Assembly: GCA_022747635.1 (NCBI GenBank)
Contig: JAKTNV010000009.1
Span: 64,040,677-64,104,676, forward strand
Direction: 5' to 3'
Length of the DNA: 64,000 nucleotides
Origin: Hetaerina americana
Lineage: Eukaryota > Arthropoda > Insecta > Odonata > Calopterygidae
The translations under genes were made by a program, and so were the position numbers. This document shows positions 61,601-64,000 of this stretch, piece after piece; within the stretch, counting starts at the first letter, position 1; each line of letters begins with the position of its first letter. Under the pieces are notes generated by a model that worked only from the letters and a program-made list of their open reading frames with translations, did no database searches and was not told the origin of the DNA.

Positions 61601-63002
61601 AATGGGGCAGTTGTGGACTTGGGAATTGGGGAGGTGAGTGGGTAATCTCCCTCCTTGGGCCTTATTACTTTTTTAATACTTTCATTTAAACCAATTTCAA
61701 TGAAAAAGCATAGTAAATTGAATACCTGTTTCTCAGCACTCTCCACATTCTCAAGTATTCTTTTGTCTAAATCTTCATCCAGATCATCCATCCTCTCCAA
61801 GGCAAATTTGGCCAATTTCAAAACTTTCTCTTTCTCCTCTTCTAATACATTCTTTTTACCACCTAGGGATGCACGGCGTCCATTACCTGTAAAATGAATG
61901 AGATTTACAATAGTAATTTTAAGAATTAAAAATTAATTGGTCCATCATATTTCCATAATGGTGCTTGCAAAAGCACAAGAAAAAAATCATAATGTTTTTA
62001 GGGAAAGTATCCAAGCTAGAGCTGACTGCTTGATGCACCAGACTGTTAATTAGTTCAGATGCAAATCAATGTTATTTAAGATGATGGGAATTTAAAGTAA
62101 TTGAAATTCACAATTATGAAGAAAAATCAAATAATTTGAAATAACATACTTCTCCTTTCTCGGTTCAAATAGGTAATGCCAGGGAACTCATTGCTTTCCT
62201 CCAGAGGTTCAACAGAATCACTGTAAAGATGGACCTTAAGGAAGAACAATAAAATTGTATTTAATTTTGTACCTCACTAACAGACTTCTAATAATCAAAC
62301 ATAAGTTTGCATTTCTCTGAAATTTTTAAAATAATTAAAACTCATATCATCCTTCATCAAGAGGTTGAAAAGATGTTTATTAGAAGCAGACACCTATGCA
62401 TTAACATGGGCAAGGTCATGCCGTTCATAAAATTTTAGCGTGGATATAAGCCATATATTTCCATCAATTTATAGTGATACCTAAAAGAATTTGTACTTTT
62501 CCACAGACTTTTATTATAAGATACAATGCGTTTCACCGATCTTTTCATAAAAGTCTGTGGAAAAGTACAGTCTTTTAGTATGGATCCCACATGAAAATTT
62601 ATTTCTAATTCCTGCAAATTTTGATTTCCCTCACTTACTCAATTACAATTTACCCACCTCAGCTTGCCCTGGATCATCAGCAAACATTTCATCAAATGCT
62701 TGAACAACTTCATTCAAATCTGAATCTTCCTCAGGAGTGGCTACAGTGGAATCTGGTGATGCCATCAGTTTTACATCACTTTGTCGTGTGGCAGCTGACT
62801 CTCCAGAGCAGTCATTAACAATGACCTCCCGAGCACTGTCAGCCCATGGTCTCTCCACCACCTCAATGTGACAAGTTCGGACACCTCCATTTTCTTCACC
62901 ATCAATTACTGGACAGCCATTTAAGTCTACTCTAGCAGCCTCTGGGGGGCATGCTGTCCTAACTACCTCAAGAGTCATAATGTATTTGATTCCATTAATA
63001 AC
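40607..63002 (-). CDS. Multicystatin cathepsin F-like cysteine protease, 5'-partial, 13 coding exons per transcript (14 present)
   Basis: Papain-family (C1A) endopeptidase of the cathepsin F type with cystatin-like modules in front; expected to be secretory or lysosomal. The first exon in the window starts at an acceptor, so the start codon, signal peptide and possibly more cystatin units lie beyond base 64000. All exon junctions use AG/GT and keep frame, giving 705 codons. Numbering from the first visible residue: cystatin half-domain 1-115; cystatin-like domain about 144-267; a third about 272-383; I29 propeptide about 388-470; mature protease from about L486. Oxyanion Q504, catalytic C510 (GMCGSCWAF), H646 ([11 protein letters not shown]) and N672 (IIKNSWG) are all present. 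NxS/T sites occur in QNVTAF, TNFTCE, FNKSEV and LNISSN. R-X-[KR]-R sites lie at 140-143, 268-271 and 384-387. Insect genes with this layout, such as Manduca multidomain cystatin and Drosophila CG12163, are known; this one could be an orthologue. Confidence 0.95.
40795..40868 (-). CDS. Exon 12B: alternative catalytic-Asn exon, distal copy
   Basis: 74 nt, phase 1 in and phase 0 out, acceptor cctttcag and donor gtaaat. Encodes [25 protein letters not shown], which is closer to what I expect of cathepsin F proteins than 12A is. It lies 43 bases after 12A in transcription order and 113 bases before the last exon. Using both copies, or neither, would shift the frame of the last exon. Confidence 0.9.
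40912..40985 (-). CDS. Exon 12A: alternative catalytic-Asn exon, proximal copy
   Basis: 74 nt, phase 1 in and phase 0 out, acceptor tttttcag and donor gtaagc. Joined to exon 11 it encodes [25 protein letters not shown], which carries the catalytic Asn (KNSWG). It is a tandem copy of exon 12B with the same length and phases and a shared run of bases over WIIKNSW. It differs in most of the first 11 residues. All splice signals are intact, so I infer it is used. A decayed duplicate is possible but less likely, as there is no stop or frameshift. Confidence 0.85.
40986..42785 (-). other. Intron upstream of the alternative exon pair
   Basis: About 1.8 kb, AT-rich and very poor in CpG (3 CpG counted in 41101-41700). 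No ORF or transposon is recognised. Any control elements that choose between exons 12A and 12B would most likely be here or in the 43-base spacer, but I saw no convincing paired docking and selector sequences. Confidence 0.6.
42786..42879 (-). CDS. Exon 11: active-site histidine exon
   Basis: 94 nt, phase 0 in and phase 1 out. Encodes [20 protein letters not shown] followed by [11 protein letters not shown]. The His of LDHGVL is catalytic. It ends with a single base (a) of the next codon, which completes either as Arg (with exon 12A) or Lys (with exon 12B). Confidence 0.96.
43378..43643 (-). CDS. Exon 10: central part of the C1A catalytic domain
   Basis: 266 nt, phase 1 in and phase 0 out. 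Encodes [20 protein letters not shown], the family signature with conserved Cys and GCNGG, then [15 protein letters not shown] and [15 protein letters not shown]. Cathepsin F/L-type GP(I/V)S(V/I)A is present. Two potential N-glycosylation sites (NKS, NIS) lie between these blocks. Confidence 0.96.
43644..45191 (-). other. Intron between exons 9 and 10
   Basis: About 1.5 kb, AT-rich. It contains one short hairpin (44160-44210, listed separately) and otherwise nothing I recognise. Confidence 0.6.
44160..44210. repeat. Short hairpin in intron
   Basis: Arms 44160-44182 and 44188-44210 are inverted copies with 2 mismatches in 23 bases and a 5-base loop (acatc). Possibly the core of a small fold-back element; no target duplication was identified. 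Confidence 0.7.
45192..45288 (-). CDS. Exon 9: active-site cysteine exon
   Basis: 97 nt, phase 0 in and phase 1 out. Encodes [18 protein letters not shown] and [10 protein letters not shown]. The second Cys of CGSCWAF is the nucleophile. The intron upstream is about 4.2 kb and contains the piggyBac-type and mariner insertions. Confidence 0.96.
45289..46748 (-). other. Part of intron between exons 8 and 9
   Basis: About 1.5 kb of AT-rich intron. A weak fragment at about 46455-46515 (ctgggtaccaggttttccaggtaaatcataagtggcacat, read in parts) resembles the body of SINE family 3. Nothing else is recognised. Confidence 0.5.
46753..47802. mobile_element. Non-autonomous piggyBac-type element (TTAA-flanked, 1050 bp)
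   Basis: Both ends carry the same 18-bp terminal inverted repeat, CCCTCTTAGTGCGGCGGG, flanked on each side by TTAA (46749-46752 and 47803-47806). That is the target duplication made by piggyBac-family transposases, whose ends begin CCC/CCY. Just inside the left end a 25-bp unit is repeated (46760-46784 and 46803-46827, one mismatch), like the subterminal repeats of piggyBac elements. The interior is AT-rich and shows no recognisable transposase, so it would need an enzyme supplied elsewhere. It lies in the intron between exons 8 and 9 of the cathepsin gene. Confidence 0.88.
47810..49143 (+). mobile_element. Near-intact mariner transposon (1334 bp) with perfect ends and TA duplication
   Basis: Terminal inverted repeats of 27 bp with one mismatch (47810-47836 and 49117-49143; outermost bases CTACCTTGATCAAAAA). 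TA dinucleotides flank both sides (47808-47809, 49144-49145), as expected for the Tc1/mariner superfamily. One transposase gene is inside, broken by a single base. The element is in the intron between cathepsin exons 8 and 9, in the opposite orientation to that gene, and starts only 7 bases after the end of the piggyBac-type element. It is CpG-rich (31 CpG in 48301-48900) compared with the surrounding intron, which suggests recent insertion. Confidence 0.95.
48016..49090 (+). pseudogene. mariner transposase, D,D34D, one +1 frameshift
   Basis: Starts at ATG 48016 ([20 protein letters not shown]) and ends at TAA 49088-49090. The reading frame shifts once, at a run of nine A (48126-48134). With eight A the frame runs on through [19 protein letters not shown]. 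Allowing for this, the protein is 357 residues, normal for mariner. Visible parts are paired helix-turn-helix DNA-binding domains, the linker region, and the catalytic triad D158 (ITGDETW), D253 (HHDNAPSH) and D288 ([12 protein letters not shown]), with exactly 34 residues between the last two. The extra A could be a real mutation or a homopolymer sequencing error; if an error, the transposase would be intact. Confidence 0.93.
49501..49649 (-). CDS. Exon 8: end of propeptide and start of mature protease
   Basis: 149 nt, phase 1 in and phase 0 out. Encodes [13 protein letters not shown] (end of the I29 domain), a basic linker, and the mature N-terminus [19 protein letters not shown]. The last codon is the Gln that forms the oxyanion hole in papain-type enzymes (VKDQ-G-x-C-G-S-C-W). 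Maturation cleavage is expected just before LPVEFDWR. Confidence 0.93.
49650..51008 (-). other. Part of intron between exons 7 and 8
   Basis: AT-rich intron. There is a pyrimidine-rich patch at about 50860-50950 on the plus strand. No gene or transposon is recognised before the SINE pair at 51009. Confidence 0.55.
51009..51292. mobile_element. Two SINEs of family 1 inserted head to head
   Basis: The left copy is on the minus strand (about 51009-51116) and the right copy on the plus strand (about 51117-51292). Each has a tRNA-like head: A-box region tagcttcactggctaaaac and B-box region ggtttgaatcc. A body follows with gatttttacactctgaaatt. The right copy also has the longer tail (gcggatgactctgttcatag, then tgtggcatctcccgcag). 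The two form an imperfect palindrome of about 100 bp per arm, lying in the intron between cathepsin exons 7 and 8. They are not functional tRNA genes because the acceptor stem is missing. Confidence 0.85.
51618..51819 (-). CDS. Exon 7: I29 inhibitor propeptide
   Basis: 202 nt, phase 0 in and phase 1 out. Encodes the helical prodomain of papain-family proteases. [18 protein letters not shown] is followed by an ERFNIN/ERFNAQ-like pattern ([20 protein letters not shown]) and then the [14 protein letters not shown] segment, which in the family folds over the active-site cleft and keeps the zymogen inactive. The acceptor is ataaaag with gatgtggag as first bases. Confidence 0.93.
51820..54999 (-). 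other. Intron between exons 6 and 7
   Basis: About 3.2 kb, AT-rich. Contains a perfect 46-bp tandem duplication (54430-54521, listed separately). No coding signal beyond chance ORFs. Confidence 0.55.
54430..54521. repeat. Perfect tandem duplication of a 46-bp unit
   Basis: Units 54430-54475 and 54476-54521 are identical (each begins aaagaaaagagagaccaata). Identity suggests a recent local duplication. Confidence 0.9.
55000..55101 (-). CDS. Exon 6: end of cystatin-like domain 3, RRKR site
   Basis: 102 nt, phase 0, acceptor ttcaacag and donor gtgagt. Encodes [17 protein letters not shown] followed by TNFTCEE, the typical C-terminal strands of a cystatin with a Trp in the second hairpin loop. 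NFT is a potential glycosylation site. The exon ends with R-R-K-R (55000-55011) right before the protease propeptide, so cleavage here would separate the inhibitor part from the proprotease. Confidence 0.9.
55102..57256 (-). other. Intron between exons 5 and 6
   Basis: About 2.2 kb. The stretch at 56299-56620, beginning ggcctttcaaaaaactattc, has the look of a transposon end, but no partner end was found. Otherwise nothing is recognised. Confidence 0.45.
57257..57358 (-). CDS. Exon 5: inhibitory loop and following strand of cystatin-like domain 3
   Basis: 102 nt, phase 0 at both ends, after acceptor ttttaaag. Encodes [18 protein letters not shown] and then an acidic, Cys-containing stretch ending PLQDDV. 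Joined to exon 4, the loop reads Q-VVSG, which is closest to the classical inhibitory cystatin motif QVVAG. This makes domain 3 the best candidate for real inhibitory activity. Confidence 0.9.
57440..58080 (-). mobile_element. Decayed mariner remnant, C-terminal part
   Basis: On the minus strand the translation includes [20 protein letters not shown] followed by [11 protein letters not shown]. This matches the end of mariner transposases (Y-F-x-x-G-I-x-K-L-x-x-R-W-x-K-C-I-x-L-x-G-D-Y). The end with gaggtttgaaaagtccatg (57454-57472) resembles a terminal repeat. Further upstream, GKVMA and a W-x-P-type block are visible but out of frame. Stops and frameshifts show it is long dead. It lies in the intron between cathepsin exons 4 and 5 and is a different lineage from the other mariners here. 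Confidence 0.55.
58955..59871 (+). mobile_element. Internally deleted mariner (about 917 bp)
   Basis: Left end CGAGGGTGGACCCAAAAGTA and right end (reverse complement) CGAGGGGGACTCGAAAATAA are imperfect terminal inverted repeats, flanked by TA at 58953-58954 and 59872-59873. The length is well short of the about 1.3 kb of complete mariners because the middle is missing. It is in the intron between cathepsin exons 4 and 5. The end sequence and protein resemble the irritans subfamily. Confidence 0.88.
59141..59813 (+). pseudogene. mariner transposase remnant with central deletion
   Basis: The N-terminal part reads [20 protein letters not shown] and [20 protein letters not shown], the DNA-binding half, up to [14 protein letters not shown]. 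The sequence then jumps straight to [12 protein letters not shown] in another frame, so the segment holding the first catalytic Asp is gone. A further one-base loss in a T run precedes [20 protein letters not shown]. The second and third Asp keep 34-residue spacing. The C-terminus reads [14 protein letters not shown]. It cannot encode an active enzyme. Confidence 0.9.
59901..59970 (+). repeat. Penelope-like tail fragment, copy 2 of a pair
   Basis: gttgaaacctaggtcgtgca, then taataaaatatctgtggaa and aaagtattt. Closely similar to 591-660 at the other end of the window. The arrangement (cctgaa...gaaac...aataaaa...tgtgga) resembles the repeat ends of Penelope-like retroelements, but no reverse transcriptase is present here, so the class is inferred. 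It starts 30 bases after the mariner ends. Confidence 0.5.
60293..60658 (-). CDS. Exon 4: second half of cystatin-like domain 2 and first half of domain 3
   Basis: 366 nt, phase 0 at both ends. It begins [13 protein letters not shown], completing Q-TVNG, and has the Cys pairs expected of the second cystatin half ([30 protein letters not shown]). A basic linker follows with R-N-R-R (60437-60448), another R-X-[KR]-R site. The exon then starts the next module ([17 protein letters not shown]) and ends at Gln again ([10 protein letters not shown]). NVT is a potential N-glycosylation site. Confidence 0.93.
60659..61725 (-). other. Intron between exons 3 and 4
   Basis: About 1.1 kb, AT-rich, with no feature recognised. 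Confidence 0.6.
61726..61886 (-). CDS. Exon 3: first half of the second cystatin-like domain
   Basis: 161 nt, phase 1 in and phase 0 out. Encodes a Lys/Glu-rich helix typical of the cystatin N-terminal half ([19 protein letters not shown]) and ends exactly at the Gln of the inhibitory loop (ENVESAEKQ, donor gtattc). The next exon supplies TVNG, so an intron splits the QxVxG loop after Q. Confidence 0.9.
62150..62234 (-). CDS. Exon 2: linker with RERR processing site
   Basis: 85 nt, entered in phase 0 after ccttaag and left in phase 1 at a strong donor (gtatgt). It encodes [19 protein letters not shown] and then a linker containing N-R-E-R-R. The RERR motif (62151-62162) fits the furin-type consensus R-X-[KR]-R and sits between the first and second cystatin units. 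An alternative acceptor 14 bases downstream would give an immediate stop in this phase, so the chosen acceptor is preferred. Confidence 0.85.
62481..62578. repeat. Fold-back repeat, Penelope-like tail
   Basis: Inverted arms 62481-62514 and 62547-62578 share gtacttttccacagactttt and differ by a few bases near the outer end. The loop includes gatacaatgcgtttcacc. The content (gaaacgcattgta...aaagtctgtggaaaagta on the minus strand, in parts) resembles ends of Penelope-like elements. It is in the intron between exons 1 and 2, 80 bases from exon 1. Confidence 0.6.
62658..63002 (-). CDS. Exon 1 of those visible: second half of a cystatin-like domain
   Basis: Starts in phase 0 after an acceptor (ttccag) with [20 protein letters not shown]. 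The VxG part of the cystatin QxVxG loop is therefore here, and its Gln should end the exon upstream, outside the window. The [11 protein letters not shown] strand followed by VIVNDC matches the second half of a cystatin fold. The remainder is an acidic, Ser/Thr-rich linker ([20 protein letters not shown]). The exon ends in phase 0 at gag before gtgggt; 115 codons. Confidence 0.9.
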
Positions 63003-63134
63003 CTGGAATAAAAGGAATAGCTATGACTAAAAATAACTCAAGGATTTTGCAACACACTAACTTAATAAAAAAGTCTACATATTATTTAAACTGCCACTAT
63101 TTAAGGTTGTAGGTTCCCAAAAATGAATGTGGAA

Positions 63135-63820
63135 ATAATAAATGTCAAAATATATGCTCAAAAATCCAGATGGAGAGGTGCATAAACACGTGAAATTTTA
63201 CTCGCACAACAAAAAGGAAGTCATTTTTGCATCCTTTCATCACTTGGGGTGGAAATTGGATTTTGGGAATCCCAAGCGCAAAAAATCATGGGTAGACCCA
63301 GGCACAACCATCCACATCAACTGCAAAAGCAAATGGCTTTGACAGAAAGACAATGCTTTGGGTTTGGTGGGACCAGAAGGGAATGGTCAATTACGAGCTG
63401 TTAAAAACTAGTGAAACAGTTAAAACTGAACACTACCAACGACAATTGTTCAATTTGAACAGTTCGCTGCTTGAAAAAAGACCAGAATACCAAAAGAGGT
63501 AACACATGGTCAATTTTATTCATGGCAATGCTCTATCACATATGGCAAAACTGGTTCTTGAAATAGTGGAAGCACTCAGCTGGGTAGATCCACCCCATGC
63601 AGTTTAATCACCAGACTTGGCAACTTCCGATCACCACTTGTTTGCATCAACTGGTCACACACTTGCTGAGCAATGCTTTGCTTCATACGAAGATGTGAAA
63701 AAATGGCTCAATGTATGGTTTGCGGCCAAGGGGAAAGATTTTTACTGGTGTGGTATCCCCAAATTGCCCAAAAGATGGGAAAAATGTGAAACTAGCAATC
63801 GAGCATACTTCGAATAAAAC
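63135..63820 (+). pseudogene. Third mariner lineage, 5'-truncated dead transposase
   Basis: Translation in shifted frames gives FGNPKRKKSWVDPG, KTMLWVWWDQKGMVNYELL, then SLLEKRPEYQKR, SPDLATSDHHLFASTGHTLA and SYEDVKKWLNVWFAAKGKDF, ending in RWEKC. These are the catalytic and C-terminal parts of a mariner transposase. Frameshifts and stop codons are present. The second catalytic Asp position reads Gly (HGNALSH instead of HDNAPSH). No terminal repeats were found. It lies upstream of the first visible cathepsin exon, probably in an intron. Confidence 0.85.
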
Positions 63821-64000
63821 TTTTTTTATCATTCTTCCGAATTTTTTTTTAACCACATTTCATACTTGTACACCTTGCAATCCTAATCAAATCAAGCTAC
63901 TCTGTTTTCTTCATGAAAATGTGAACTCTGTTAAAGTAGAATTTAATAATTTTATTTGATATTTGTAAATGGAGATCCTAAATAGCAATTTTTCCCCGTG

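Noticed and set aside
1..64000. CRISPR arrays, bacterial operons or phage genes
   Set aside because: The window is clearly eukaryotic (introns, SINEs, LINEs, mariners), and no regularly spaced direct repeats were seen.

Overview
This is a window of an animal nuclear genome, most probably an insect with a fairly large, repeat-rich genome. The evidence is long introns (about 0.05 to 4.2 kb), a multicystatin cathepsin F-type gene of the kind known from insects, several mariner lineages, and at least three tRNA-derived SINE families. I could not assign an order or species from sequence alone.

The only well-supported host gene fills the right part of the window on the minus strand (about 39.4-63.0 kb). 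It is a multi-exon cysteine protease gene, cathepsin F-like, and its 5' end lies beyond base 64000. The 705 codons present encode, in order: the second half of one cystatin-like domain, two more cystatin-like domains, an I29 inhibitor propeptide and a complete papain-type (C1A) catalytic domain with Gln, Cys, His and Asn in place. So one protein carries both a protease and several cysteine-protease-inhibitor modules. The modules are separated by linkers that each hold an R-X-[KR]-R site, which suggests processing into separate pieces. Near the 3' end, the exon encoding the catalytic Asn is present twice in tandem. Both copies are 74 nt with the same splice phases and lie only 43 bases apart, so exactly one of the two can be used in a functional mRNA. 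This mutually exclusive exon pair is the most interesting item in the window.

The introns hold mobile DNA: a near-intact 1334-bp mariner with a single-base frameshift (47.8-49.1 kb); a 1050-bp TTAA-flanked piggyBac-type non-autonomous element (46.75-47.80 kb) right beside it; an internally deleted mariner (58.95-59.87 kb); two further mariner remnants (57.4-58.1 and 63.1-63.8 kb); a head-to-head pair of SINEs (51.0-51.3 kb); and short fold-back elements.

The left part (1 to about 38 kb) has no host gene I can support. It holds remnants of two kinds of LINE (10.3-11.0 kb; 31.9-33.0 and 36.9-37.3 kb), a decayed internally deleted mariner (37.4-37.8 kb), copies of the three SINE families, TA microsatellites, fold-back repeats and some GC-rich patches. 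CpG dinucleotides are common on the left and strongly depleted across the gene, while the young mariner inside the gene is CpG-rich. That is the pattern expected of gene-body methylation in the germ line.
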